A DNA stretch of 64,000 bases from Brettanomyces bruxellensis (lineage: Eukaryota > Ascomycota > Pichiomycetes > Pichiales > Pichiaceae): assembly GCF_011074885.1 (NCBI RefSeq), contig NC_054686.1, positions 434,001-498,000 of the forward strand, read 5' to 3'. The notes beneath the pieces are model-generated. The model was not told the DNA's origin. It saw nothing but the letters and a program-made list of their open reading frames with translations, and did not search any database. Each line of letters starts with the position of its first letter. Within the stretch, counting starts at the first letter, position 1. The position numbers and the translations under genes are program-made. Positions 19,261 through 31,912 of the stretch are shown here, piece by piece.

Positions 19261-19683
19261 TTATAAATATGATAAATATATATCCTTGGGTTGTACACCT
19301 TAGTTATAATGAATTGGATGTGTACGAGATGCACAAAATAATGTGGCTTCGGAATGTTAGCGGTATATATCTCTGGTATTGGCTGACCTGGTCAAAAAAT
19401 GAATAAAAAAAAATTTAGAAAAATGAATTCGGTTAGCTGATAGATAAGCCGTAATTTAAGGATTACCCAGAAGACGTTTATCACATGTTTTCCCTCAATG
19501 AAATACCTTTTTTCGTGTATAAATGAACGAGCAATTAATCATCCCTGAATATATAAAATTGTGCTACAGGAATTTATTATAATACTCCCTAATCGCCTTG
19601 ATTATACATATTATGTATTGGGAAGTGTCCATATTCATTACTTGTTTGTTTAAAAGAAAAAAAAAGCGTATCGAAAAGATTAG
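19261..19683. other. Spacer upstream of the BEM46-like gene
   Basis: 423 AT-rich bases between two minus-strand genes. No gene or RNA is supported. Confidence 0.5.
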
Positions 19684-21003
19684 TTAACCAAAAATCAAGT
19701 CCATGATCCAACAAAACCATCCTCCCCAAGTAATTGTCTCGAGTATCTTCCTAAAGATTCCAGGTCGAATCCGGTTATATAACGTTCCACAACTGTTATC
19801 ACCCTCGCTATCAAAAAAGCCGTTGCCATATTTGATGTATCTTCTAATGTTGCATCCATTCCAAAAATTCCACCACTTACATCTCTGGCAAGGTGAAACC
19901 CTCTGCAAATTCTTCCCCAATGGTCCAATTGGACCATCTATGTACTTCCACTCAAATGGAGACCAGCGTTGGCGAGAATCATTAGCCGCCAACATTTTGT
20001 CGCCCCAAGTTCCATTGTAAAGAAGCCAATTGCCATAAGAAGTCTCTCTGAAAGGTACCGTTCCATTCGCAGCAGAAACCTTGTCGTCATTATACGTGTA
20101 AGCCAAATAATTCAATGATGGGTCCCACAGAGGGCCTCTATCCGTGAAATCGCTTAATATTGAGTATGGTATATCGTGTGCATGCTGGCCTGTGCTTGGA
20201 TAATTTGCATGTGTACCACGAGCCGAAAATATCACCGGATGCTTAGAGTTGTCGTATTTTTCGAGATTGTTATAAAAATAAGCGCCTCCTCCCCCGTGTG
20301 CAGACATCCAAACAACAACAGGCTCTCCCTTATAGAATCTCACCAAAGAATGTTCCCAGTCACCAACATGGTCGCCAAATGGGCCGAATCCCATCACATA
20401 CGGTCCCATATTGAACGAATAGAAATAGAACCAAAACGAATCCACCCATCCGTTGCCCTTATCAACCACGATAAGAGTCGCCGGTGCATCCTGAATTTCC
20501 CCATTATAGTAATTGGGAACGTTTTTAATTCCTGTAAGCCAATCCGGATCCTTATCGAAATCCTCGTTGCTTGTCATGTATACCATCTCCTTATCCGTAA
20601 CGTATTTGCTGAGATCCTCAAGATCCGTTATATGAAGCGTATTATGTGAAGATCCATATTTATCCATGCCCACTTTAATTTTAGTTCCGTTGGCAAATTC
20701 AGCATGAAAGTGAGAAGTGAACTCCGCAACATCGTAAGGTAGATATCTTTCCTCCGAATATAAATAAACCACCGGGCTATAATCTAAAACGTACTTTGGA
20801 ATTTCACCCTCGGAAAGAGTTCTTTCCTCCTTAGAAGGATGGCTCTTTATCAGAGGAAGATTCTTAAAGTGTGTATCTGAACGTAATACATTCTCTATTT
20901 GCAGTTCTTCGCTCCTTCTTAGTAGGTCCAAATTATAGCAATAGCATGTCCAGATAAACGAAATAAATACAACCAATAGAGTACATGAATTGTTTAGGTG
21001 CAT
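19684..21003 (-). CDS. VPS62-family protein (Vps62/Tda6-like)
   Basis: This 439-residue protein starts with a hydrophobic segment at about 7-23 (CTLLVVFISFIWTCYCY), a probable signal peptide or anchor. The body is the Vps62 domain: DYSPVVYLYSEERYLPYDV, then WVDSFWFYFYSFNMGPYV, FGDHVGDWEHSLVRF, SAHGGGGAYFY and ARGTHANYPSTGQHAH. These blocks are highly conserved in fungal and plant Vps62 proteins. S. cerevisiae has two, VPS62 (YGR141W) and TDA6 (YPR157W), both about 467 residues; VPS62 is named for a role in cytoplasm-to-vacuole protein sorting. The biochemical activity is not known. Several N-glycosylation sites (NGT) fit passage through the secretory pathway. Which of the two paralogues it matches cannot be decided here. 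Confidence 0.85.
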   Translation of the reverse strand: MHLNNSCTLLVVFISFIWTCYCYNLDLLRRSEELQIENVLRSDTHFKNLPLIKSHPSKEERTLSEGEIPKYVLDYSPVVYLYSEERYLPYDVAEFTSHFHAEFANGTKIKVGMDKYGSSHNTLHITDLEDLSKYVTDKEMVYMTSNEDFDKDPDWLTGIKNVPNYYNGEIQDAPATLIVVDKGNGWVDSFWFYFYSFNMGPYVMGFGPFGDHVGDWEHSLVRFYKGEPVVVWMSAHGGGGAYFYNNLEKYDNSKHPVIFSARGTHANYPSTGQHAHDIPYSILSDFTDRGPLWDPSLNYLAYTYNDDKVSAANGTVPFRETSYGNWLLYNGTWGDKMLAANDSRQRWSPFEWKYIDGPIGPLGKNLQRVSPCQRCKWWNFWNGCNIRRYIKYGNGFFDSEGDNSCGTLYNRIRPGIFRKILETITWGGWFCWIMDLIFG

Positions 21004-21529
21004 TTTTCATCATTCCATGTTTCTCAATCATGCATCTGTTTTGATATGTCTGGTTCATTAATGTATAAGGGAGAAGAAAAAAAGGGATAGAATTAATTAT
21101 TAATAGTTAAACGAGTGCAGGTGCCTTGGACCAAAGCGATACGACCCGCGCTTTCCATTACTTGACATATAATGTTTACAGAACATTTTCGCGGATGGCG
21201 GATATGAATACATACGCTTAATACCGAATGAAGTGTCTGCTTTACATTTTTGAACAATTGTAAATTTTGGGGCAAAAATAACATTCAATCTAGATAGTTC
21301 TATACCAAACTGCTGGAAAGCTATATCGCATGAATTGGTCCTTATATGTTTATAAGGTTACCGCATTTCATGTACAGATTCATATTATCATAAATTGCAC
21401 TGCCCTGATAAAAATGTAAACACACATTAATGGAGGATCTGAGCGTGGGAAAAAAAATTTTGAAGCTTGGTTGATTAACTTATCGGCGGTATACAATCAA
21501 TACTACACTTCATAATACCACACATATAT
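21004..21529. other. Divergent spacer VPS62-like / T5orf172 gene
   Basis: 526-base AT-rich spacer between divergently read genes. It should carry both promoters. No other feature is recognised. Confidence 0.5.
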
Positions 21530-22228
21530 ATGGCACAGTGTCAAGGGATAACAAAAGCAGGAAAAAGATGTCGAATACGAATTGTTGATGATGGTACGAA
21601 ATACTGTCGATATCATAAATCTCAAGGTCGAATCTTTGGTAACTGGAATAATTCAAAAGATAGTAAATCATTAGATGGTCCAGGTTACATATATGTTTTT
21701 ACGCTTGAGCATATGTTGCAAAGAAGGCCAGTAAAGCAAGATTGGCTTAGAATGGCTGCACCTACTTCCGATAACATTATTAATTACGATAAGACAAGAC
21801 AATTAAAGCCAAAGCATTATATACTTTTGAAAATTGGTTTCACATCCGGAACACCGAAAAGGAGATTGGAACAATGGAAGAGACAATGCAAGCATCAATT
21901 TACTCTTGTGACTCCTAGAATGTTATCCTCAATTGTGTGCTCCAAAAGGGACAAAATGCATGTGTTATTACATTCCTTTTCCAGACTGAGCCTTCAAGAT
22001 CTCGGCAAGTACAGCAAATTTGATAACAAGAATCTAGGTTTTCATACGAAACTGGCGTTTCAAACAGAGCAAAAAATTCATCATATACTCCATGAGAAAT
22101 ATGGTTTTGGGAAAATATACTGTGAAGGTTGTAAGAGCACGAATGGTGGTATTCATAAGGAATGGTTTCTTGTGCCTAGGGAAGACGTTAAAAATATTTT
22201 TGATAAAATAAATGATCTTTGTCAATGA
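21530..22228 (+). CDS. Zinc finger plus T5orf172/MUG113 (GIY-YIG-like) domain protein, 232 aa
   Basis: An N-terminal Cys/His cluster (C4, C14, C26, H29; within QCQGITKAGKRC and KYCRYHK) looks like a small zinc-binding module. A T5orf172-type domain follows from about residue 50: GYIYVF, then LLKIGFTSGTPKRRLEQW with the conserved K-I-G-x-T and R of the GIY-YIG-like fold, and a helix TEQKIHHILHEKY holding a candidate catalytic Glu. The family (DUF1766, S. pombe Mug113, phage T5 Orf172) is widespread in fungi and related to GIY-YIG nucleases, but no clear function is established in yeast. Length and arrangement are typical of the fungal form. The gene stands alone between divergent and tandem neighbours. 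Confidence 0.75.
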   Translation: MAQCQGITKAGKRCRIRIVDDGTKYCRYHKSQGRIFGNWNNSKDSKSLDGPGYIYVFTLEHMLQRRPVKQDWLRMAAPTSDNIINYDKTRQLKPKHYILLKIGFTSGTPKRRLEQWKRQCKHQFTLVTPRMLSSIVCSKRDKMHVLLHSFSRLSLQDLGKYSKFDNKNLGFHTKLAFQTEQKIHHILHEKYGFGKIYCEGCKSTNGGIHKEWFLVPREDVKNIFDKINDLCQ

Positions 22229-23429
22229 GATCGGAGTTCGGAGTTAATGTGTTTTTCGTTGTGTCGCGTCTAAATTTTTGTTCTACTTTTTTCGTATTTT
22301 TAAAGGATTTCCCATCATAGTTTATAGATATTGATTTATAGAAGTTATCATGTACGTTTACAGCTGTAAATATGATCATATAAGAGTGCTTTAATGCTTT
22401 GAAGGTACTTTTCAAAAAATATATGTCCCTCTTCAAAAAATCTTATCCAAATTTTTTAGATTTGTATATATTTTGAGAATTCTCAATTTAAAAAACTATC
22501 GAACCGTATTAAGTTTAAGAAGAATACTTCAATGTATTATAATTTCCAAGTTAACAGTATCACTATATTTATATTTTTGAAAACTCCTCGCACAGATAAA
22601 AATGCTTATTAAGTGATCCTTCCGAAATATTGCTTATAAGGAAATTACAAGACTACCCTGACATTACTTACTGTAGCTGAATGATGATGATTGATTCAAT
22701 AAACCTTCATTCTACAGTACTATTATTAAGCCATATGTGCCATGAAAATTTACGTACACATCGTTACATATTGAAAGGGAAGTGATGTCTGCATTATCCA
22801 ACTTTTAGGCAATTTCCTTGGAAGTGGATGATTTTTATTTCACATTTTTATTTTCTCTGTACACATTTTACACGCTTTCAATGTGAATTTTACAGAAAAA
22901 CCAAAAAATAAGAACATACCCTCCTGCTTATTTCCAATAATTATTCAAAGTTTTAAAGAAATGATATCAAAACTATTTTGGTAATGGTCTTTAAACGCCA
23001 TGCTGGTCTTGTCTCCATATTACTTGTAAGGGTTTGAAACGGTTGAAGCGGAACAATGAAAAATTTTTATACTCATAGACCCAACGTCATGAACCGCAAA
23101 AATTTATTTCCTCTCGATTCGATTGTTCTGTATATCACTGCAGATGAAAACTAATTCTGTGGAACAATAGGCATCACTTTTTTGATTCTTTTTTGCGTTA
23201 CACCGCGGTCAAAAGAGATAAATGAAAAAACAGGAAAAAAAAAAATTCAGTAAAAGTGGGAAGAAAAAAAAAGTGGAAAAAAAAGTTTGACCATGGATTA
23301 TTCTATCATTCGCTGAGTCACCCCCTATTCAGAACGGTTGTTAAGTAACCTTTCTTCAGCAACCAGAAATCTTCACAACACACAGACAAGGGAGAAATAT
23401 TACGTTGAAAGCCTGTATAAGACAATATA
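22229..23429. other. 1.2-kb spacer upstream of PRO3
   Basis: AT-rich spacer of 1,201 bases. It contains the 3' end of the T5orf172 gene and the PRO3 promoter with a perfect Gcn4 site (listed separately). I found no conserved ORF, tRNA or snRNA in it; a non-coding RNA cannot be excluded. Confidence 0.45.
23314..23320. promoter_or_regulatory. Gcn4-type site TGAGTCA upstream of PRO3
   Basis: The perfect AP-1/Gcn4 palindrome TGAGTCA lies 110 bases before the PRO3 ATG. Gcn4 drives amino-acid biosynthesis genes in yeasts, so the position suits general amino-acid control of proline synthesis. Function is inferred. Confidence 0.6.
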
Positions 23430-24245
23430 ATGGATAATTACACATTAACAATCCTTGGCTGCGGTACCATGGGTACTGCCATGCTTTTATCAATCATGAA
23501 AGCTACCTTTCAGCCATATCCAGCAAAGTTCATCTGCTGTACCGGCGACAAAGAATCTGCAGAAGCCCTTCAAAAGAGATTTGGGGACAAAATTGAGGCT
23601 TCATACGGTGAATCTAACATCAGTGCTGTGAAAAGAGCTGATGTCATCATTCTTGGTCTTAAGCCATATATATGTGAATCCGTGCTGGAATATGTTAAGA
23701 GTGGGTTAAATGGTCACCAAGTTATTATTTCATTGCTTGCAGGCTGGAGTATCGAGAGATTGAGTAAATATTCTTCCTGCATTGCTCGTGTGATGACCAA
23801 CACCCCGGCTAAATTTGGACACGGAATGGCTATAGTTTCATTTTCCAAAGAGGCTCAGAAGTATGAAGATCTGGTGATGAACATGATTGGAACGGTCGGA
23901 AAAGCGTTGAAGCTTCCAGAAAAGCATATGGACGCCGCAACATCATTGGTTGGATCCGGACCAGCGTTCTGCTTGTTAATGCTTCAAGCCATGGCTGAGG
24001 GTGCTGTTCAAATGGGAATTCCTTATGATATTGCTAAAGATTGCGCTGCAAAAGTTATGGAAGGTACTGCAAAGATGGTGATGGAGACAGGTGAGCATCC
24101 AGAGGCTTTGAAGGCCGAAGTTTGTACTCCTGGTGGAACTACGATAGCTGGATTGTTGGTTATGGAAGATAGAGGTGTTAGAGGAGGTATTAGTAGAGGA
24201 GTGGAAAAAGCTGCCGAGGTTGCCGCACTACTAGGCAAGAAATAG
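23430..24245 (+). CDS. PRO3: Pyrroline-5-carboxylate reductase, Pro3
   Basis: This 271-residue enzyme reduces 1-pyrroline-5-carboxylate to L-proline with NAD(P)H, the last step of proline synthesis, in the cytosol. The N-terminal Rossmann motif is LTILGCGTMGTAM at residues 5-17. ILGLKPYICESVL and ARVMTNTPAKFGHGM are family-typical. The C-terminal dimerisation/active-site half carries SLVGSGPAFCLLM and the P5CR signature ending CTPGGTTIAGLLVME. Length is close to S. cerevisiae Pro3 (286). The start is the only suitable ATG before the Rossmann strand. Confidence 0.95.
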   Translation: MDNYTLTILGCGTMGTAMLLSIMKATFQPYPAKFICCTGDKESAEALQKRFGDKIEASYGESNISAVKRADVIILGLKPYICESVLEYVKSGLNGHQVIISLLAGWSIERLSKYSSCIARVMTNTPAKFGHGMAIVSFSKEAQKYEDLVMNMIGTVGKALKLPEKHMDAATSLVGSGPAFCLLMLQAMAEGAVQMGIPYDIAKDCAAKVMEGTAKMVMETGEHPEALKAEVCTPGGTTIAGLLVMEDRGVRGGISRGVEKAAEVAALLGKK

Positions 24246-24377
24246 ATGCCTGTCAGAGGAACAATAATTAGTATATTAATATTACATCCATATTCTCGCG
24301 TTACATAGACATAAGCTATAAGATACATTTATTTCACTAGCTAAATCACTATATAAACACGCCATAGTCTTGGCCGA

Positions 24378-24938
24378 CTATTTTTTAAACTCGCTCATGA
24401 TCTTCTTGTATTCTTCCTCACTAAGGGATTTCTCATACTTTCTGGCATCCTCTCTAGTTAGCTCTCCACGGTCATATTTGTCAGAAAGTTCATTCAACTC
24501 CAGTCTCTTTTGCTCATCCCTTTTATAGTGCTCTTCCCTTAGACAGTTATACTGCAGAATGCCAAACCATGTCTCTATAAATGCATATGAGAAGACAGCA
24601 GAATTACAAACAGGAAGATAATCACTCATGTAGCAGTACACACAAAGGAGAAGCGAATATACGAGCCTGAGGAGCACGGTTGTCTCAAAGTATTTCACAT
24701 TTGTCTCCAATAATGGTCCAACATCAGACACAACCATCCCAATGAAGAGAACACCGACTAATCCATAAACCTGCGATTTTTCATTGTACATCAATATGGG
24801 AAGACCCATTGCTGATGAGAGAACAAGAACACCATTGAACTGAAGAACGGACTCCGGATCGACAAGCAATTTGTAGCCAATAACGGTTAGAAGCACAAGT
24901 CTCGCCCATAAGAGTCTTTTGGATGTAACAAGCGCCAT
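24378..24938 (-). CDS. ILM1: Ilm1 family membrane protein
   Basis: This 186-residue protein has four predicted membrane segments (about 10-26, 33-50, 56-72 and 85-105, with a further hydrophobic region near 112-128) and a charged, helical C-terminus rich in Lys and Glu. PLLETNVKYFETTVLLRLV matches the Ilm1 core as I remember it (PLLENNVKYFQSVVPVRLL). S. cerevisiae Ilm1 (203 residues) is an ER-localised protein named for increased loss of mitochondrial DNA. Orthology is strengthened by the adjacent JHD2, ATP2 and STE24 genes, which cluster with ILM1 in S. cerevisiae (YJR117-YJR121). It is convergent with PRO3, 132 bases between stops. Confidence 0.87.
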   Translation of the reverse strand: MALVTSKRLLWARLVLLTVIGYKLLVDPESVLQFNGVLVLSSAMGLPILMYNEKSQVYGLVGVLFIGMVVSDVGPLLETNVKYFETTVLLRLVYSLLLCVYCYMSDYLPVCNSAVFSYAFIETWFGILQYNCLREEHYKRDEQKRLELNELSDKYDRGELTREDARKYEKSLSEEEYKKIMSEFKK

Positions 24939-25758
24939 CTTGTGCTTGTAGTGCTGTAATTTTTACCGAAGGTGTTATATGTTCTTATGAGATCGTACCG
25001 GATCATCTTTAGTACAGCTGTTCAAAGCTGTGCTGGAATCTCCCACCGAAAAAAAAAAAAAAAAATTGAGATCTCCAGGACATTTGTAATTCAAGGTATT
25101 CCTATTCTGAAAGGCATTAGGTTTTATTTTCACGATAATACATACATTAAACCACCACCTGCTTTTCTTAAAATCTTCGTATTATTTATGATGGGCTAGC
25201 AAAAATATGCATATAGTTCAATAATCTTAAAAAAACATACATGTATATATAACCCTACTCTAGTTCATGCTTGCTGCTCCTATTGAGCGTGGACAATACA
25301 CATGAATGAAATAAATTCTTCAGGTTAGCTGTTAAGCCGTATTGACAACCAAACTGTTTAAAGCAGTCCAGATTCACATAAAAATAAATAAAAAGCACAT
25401 TAGTTTATCATCTCGTAGTACTTTTTTCTATTCTAATGCGAGACATTAAAGTTGAACGAAAAAGTATATTTAATTAACTGCATCATTCCGCACAATAATA
25501 AATAGGTCACCGCCATGAAAGCATTAATCAGTAACCAACAATCGATTTCGCTATATAGGGCCGTCCACAATAATGAAAATTCATTTTTTTTTGCATCTTC
25601 TTTGCTCTATAATGTGGGTTTTATTCTTCCTCGCCCCAAATATGTATTTCCACACTTATCTACTTTAAGTTCTTCTCCGCCTAGTTCGTCATTTCCATCT
25701 TTATGAATCAAAACTGGCTTTGGATTAGGGACAACACAAACTTTAGAAATATTATACG
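24939..25758. other. Divergent spacer ILM1/JHD2
   Basis: 820-base spacer with a poly(dA) run of 17 at 25049-25065. It should hold both promoters. A 63-codon ORF at 25515-25706 is low complexity and not credible as a gene. Confidence 0.5.
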
Positions 25759-28311
25759 ATGAAGGATTCGCCACTTGCACCTACACTACGGCCATCGGAA
25801 GCCCAGTTTGCAGACCCTATTGGCTTTATGTCATCGGATGAGGTCATCTCTCTCGGAGAGAAATACGGAATCATAAAGATAGTACCACCAGAGGGCTGGA
25901 AACCCAAATTTGCTTTGGATAAAGACAAGTTCACTTTCCATACTAGGCTGCAAAACTTATGGGAGTTAGGTTTGATTGGTAGATCGAGAAATTTCTTTTT
26001 GGAGGGATTTAATAATTATTTGAGGTCCAAGGGTAAGAAACCAATGAAATCATCAAAAAACAGATCTAGAGGAAGAAGAAAGAAGCATGCGAACAAGCAG
26101 AAGGACAAAAAGAGCCAAGAATATGATGGATTTCTAGGTCTAAAAAATGGCTCAAAGATACACATTCATACACTTTACATAGAAGGTAATTTCGCCCATT
26201 ACGCCAATTTGGTGAACGATCCAAAACTTTTACGGGATGTTGAAAAGTATTCAAATTTGCTCAAAATACAGCTAGAGGATTATTCAAAATTAAAAACGGG
26301 TCGGAGGCACAACACTCTTTCACGATTGCTTACATCAGAGGCTGACGATAAGATACTAAACCTTAACAAAGGATGCTCAATATGTCACAAAAACAACCAT
26401 TTTGATAAAATGCTTCTCTGCAATGGCTGTGAAAAAGGGTTTCACATGTATTGCTTGAATCCTGCACTGAGGGTTGTGCCAAAAAGTGATTGGTATTGTG
26501 ATGAATGCCTTAGGGGGACAAATGGTGACTACGGCTTCGAGGAAGATTATAGTAATATTTTTACTTTGACCGACTTTGAAGAGTATTGCGAAGAAGAGAA
26601 AAAAAATTTTTGTGAGACACAGTTACATGGGGAGATGAACCCTTCTATTGATCAACTAGAAGCAGAGTTCTGGAAACTAGTAGATGGAGGATCAAACGGT
26701 ACTTATGAAGCTGATCGAGAGCAAATCAGTGTCAGGTATGGTGCCGATATACACAAGGATGACGCAGAAGAAGTATCTGGATTTCCAACGGAAGGAAATT
26801 CCTTAATAGATCAAGAAGCCGGACGAAAATATATTGATAGTCCGTTTAATTTGACCAGATTACCGTTTGCTGGGGGATCGCTACTACGATACTTTCAGAA
26901 GGAGGACAGAAATCAGATGTCTGGAATAACCATTCCTTGGCTCTATGTCGGGTCGATGTTTTCGACTTTCTGCTGGCATAAAGAGGATCACTATACTCTG
27001 AGTGCAAACTACTGTCACATGGGTTCAACCAAAAAATGGTATGCAATACCGGCACGGGATTGCCAGAAGTTTGAGGCACTCTGTAAAAGCATTGCACCAG
27101 ATTACTTTAAGAAGCAACCTGGCTTATTACATCAGATGACAACACTCATTTCACCACATGATATTGCGTCCTTCCAGCAGTATAGAAACATAAAACTGGA
27201 GAGCGATGACTTTGTTCATTGCTATTCGGTGAACCAGGAAGCAAACGAATTTGTCATCACATTTCCGATGGTCTATCATGCTGGATTTAATTGTGGGTTC
27301 AATGTTAATGAAGCGGTTAACTTTACTATGCCTTATTGGCTTGGCTATGGAGAGCAAGCCGTCTGTGATTACATTAAAGATGGAAAAGAGGATGTGTTCA
27401 ATTATTACGGCCTTTTGAGAAATATTATGGACATTCTTATGAATGATAAAGAAGAATACAAAAATATAGAGGACGAGTTTGGACAATGGACCGTGACAGC
27501 AATGCTTGATCATTGCTTCTTGAGTTATAGTGAACAAGTGAAACAGTTTGGCTTATTGAAAAACGACAAGAAGTTGCAAAGCATTTTAGCGCAAATACCA
27601 CATACTGACTTTGAGGAATATCAGCAGGAAAGACAGAGAAAGCTGCTGGCCGGCTGTACTCATCATAGAACAGGCAGAAAACTGCCTGTACAGAAGGAAC
27701 AGGAGGATAATACCTATGACCCTGATGAATTCATATGCCATGAATGCAAGACATTTGTTAATTACCAATGGATCGAAGTGGATATCCTCAAGAAGATAGC
27801 AGCTGATTTACAAGATATATCAAACACAAACGGACAGAAACAACTTCCTACACCAGGAAATTCTCCTCCGAAGTTTGGATCGAATAATAAGGGTGAAGAT
27901 ATTGAATCTGAGTGGAAACAGATCATGGAAAAGGCACGAGAGGAGGGCCTGAATGAAAGTATTAAAAATAACGAGTCACATGCAGGCATGAGACTGAGAA
28001 AGAGACGTAAGATTGTGAGAAATGATAACTCGGATACTTATGAACTTTCAAGCGACTATGCAAAACAAAGGAAAGAGAAGATGCTGAATAGAATGAAGAA
28101 TAAAAGAAGGAAACATTACAATTTTGGAAAGATGGTATTTTGCTTAAACTGCTTTACAAGAGGAATTAGTAAAATGGACCCCACACAAATAGAACAGTTG
28201 AAGAAAATCTCAGTTGTCTACGATCGTGAAAGTTACGAGCATTTACGGGAGCATATAGAGAAGACGCTAGAGCCTAAGCTGGGACTGTTAGGTATTAAAA
28301 CACACCATTAA
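25759..28311 (+). CDS. JHD2: Jhd2, JmjC histone H3K4 demethylase (KDM5 family)
   Basis: The domain order over 850 residues is that of KDM5. JmjN lies at about 10-52 (DPIGFMSS, then IIKIVPPEGWKP). A basic linker follows, then a PHD finger at about 204-251 (CSIC, LLCNGCEKGFHMYCL, DWYCDEC). The JmjC domain is at about 375-545 with iron ligands His407 and Glu409 in CWHKEDH, and the distal His507 in MVYHAGFN. A C-terminal Cys/His zinc region starts near residue 633 (CTHH, CHEC) and another CLNC pair lies near 794. The enzyme removes methyl groups from H3K4 using Fe(II) and 2-oxoglutarate, in the nucleus. No ARID domain is seen, as in S. cerevisiae Jhd2 (728 residues). Confidence 0.92.
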   Translation: MKDSPLAPTLRPSEAQFADPIGFMSSDEVISLGEKYGIIKIVPPEGWKPKFALDKDKFTFHTRLQNLWELGLIGRSRNFFLEGFNNYLRSKGKKPMKSSKNRSRGRRKKHANKQKDKKSQEYDGFLGLKNGSKIHIHTLYIEGNFAHYANLVNDPKLLRDVEKYSNLLKIQLEDYSKLKTGRRHNTLSRLLTSEADDKILNLNKGCSICHKNNHFDKMLLCNGCEKGFHMYCLNPALRVVPKSDWYCDECLRGTNGDYGFEEDYSNIFTLTDFEEYCEEEKKNFCETQLHGEMNPSIDQLEAEFWKLVDGGSNGTYEADREQISVRYGADIHKDDAEEVSGFPTEGNSLIDQEAGRKYIDSPFNLTRLPFAGGSLLRYFQKEDRNQMSGITIPWLYVGSMFSTFCWHKEDHYTLSANYCHMGSTKKWYAIPARDCQKFEALCKSIAPDYFKKQPGLLHQMTTLISPHDIASFQQYRNIKLESDDFVHCYSVNQEANEFVITFPMVYHAGFNCGFNVNEAVNFTMPYWLGYGEQAVCDYIKDGKEDVFNYYGLLRNIMDILMNDKEEYKNIEDEFGQWTVTAMLDHCFLSYSEQVKQFGLLKNDKKLQSILAQIPHTDFEEYQQERQRKLLAGCTHHRTGRKLPVQKEQEDNTYDPDEFICHECKTFVNYQWIEVDILKKIAADLQDISNTNGQKQLPTPGNSPPKFGSNNKGEDIESEWKQIMEKAREEGLNESIKNNESHAGMRLRKRRKIVRNDNSDTYELSSDYAKQRKEKMLNRMKNKRRKHYNFGKMVFCLNCFTRGISKMDPTQIEQLKKISVVYDRESYEHLREHIEKTLEPKLGLLGIKTHH

Positions 28312-28965
28312 ATAAAACTATTTGCACGTTTCCCCGTGTACGAATTTGTATGGGTCAACGCTTTTTTCTCCGACGAATTTGAACATCTTATTGTGTAGCT
28401 AAATAGTGGGGATTCTGCATTACTCGGCAAATAACCGCAGATCGGGTGGACTATGATTAATTGAGTTAATTGATTTTTTTTGATTTTAGTGGCCAAGAAA
28501 ATTAATTGCTGGAACCAGGACAAATGAGAGAAAAATATATTTCGCATTAATCGAATATGAAAATTCTGGCTTTCCGATAGGCCCAATTATTCAAATTGAG
28601 TGCCAGAAATATAACAACCATTTTACCCCGACTAATTAAACATTGCGGAATACAAGAAAAAATATTGAGCTTAGCTTAGCATGGCTTTCCGCTAATTAGG
28701 GAAAATTTTTTATGCTCAAATAAACATCACTCTCGGATCGTAATATTATTAATCCTAGTAGTAACCAGAAGTTTGCTTGAAAAAAAACAAAAATAAAAAA
28801 AGCCACCAGTTTCTGCGCGAGCCTGGGGTTACAGTGAGCGACACAAATTCTAAAAATTTCTATGTGTTCCTCTTCCTCATCCAGTCTTTTCTCCCACAAA
28901 TAACTCCGATACAATCTAACATCCAGCTTTCATCGCGTTACCATTAGACTAAGTAAACTATAGAG
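28312..28965. other. ATP2 promoter region
   Basis: 654-base AT-rich spacer between two plus-strand genes. A CCAAT box at 28584-28588 would suit Hap2/3/4/5 control of a respiratory gene, but a five-base match is weak evidence. No other gene is seen. Confidence 0.4.
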
Positions 28966-31206
<2,241 letters not shown>

Positions 31207-31912
31207 GTGCACATATTTGCATAAATTCCTTAGTTTGTAACGAACACGCCATTAGACCTTATTCATCATTTGAAAGCTTTAAAAAAGAAAAACTGTTAAA
31301 AAAACATATATGAATTCGGATGGTACAGAGAAGCGAATTTCAACTACAAGTGCATGTGCTGAGTAGCCGCTGACTGCTGGTTTCTTTTTTGGGGAGGGCA
31401 TATTCTTCTTTCTCCTTTATTTATTACTTTTGGTTTTTGGACTTTGCACTGTTCACTTGGAGTTTTTCTTCTTTTTGCGCTGTTTCGAACGACATACGAT
31501 TCTTATTTTTTTGTTATATACCTTTCATAAAGAGATTCTTTTACATTAAATTCTAAATGTCAAGAAAGCATGTATTGTGGTGGTGTAAATATTTGAATGA
31601 TTATCGTATGGTCACTTTGCATCGATAGAGTGGATACCGCGCCTCGCTTTGTCCACATATGCTGAATATCTCGAAGTTTTCGGTGTTCTTTATTCTCGTC
31701 CAAATTCCATTCAGCTTTTTTTTTTCTATCCCTCCCCTCCATCTGTCCTTTCCGTACTCTGCCTGAAGATGGCAAGGGTAAAAATTTCATCAAATTTATG
31801 GGCAAGCGCAAGGGATAAATAACTACGTAATAACCTAAAATACTATAGTTTCCTTTTTATATGTTCCCAAATTTGGCAGCTGCAACAGAATTATTGTTCA
31901 ACAATTGACATA
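31207..31912. other. Spacer between ATP2 and STE24
   Basis: 706 AT/T-rich bases holding the ATP2 3' end and the STE24 promoter. No further gene is recognised. Confidence 0.5.
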
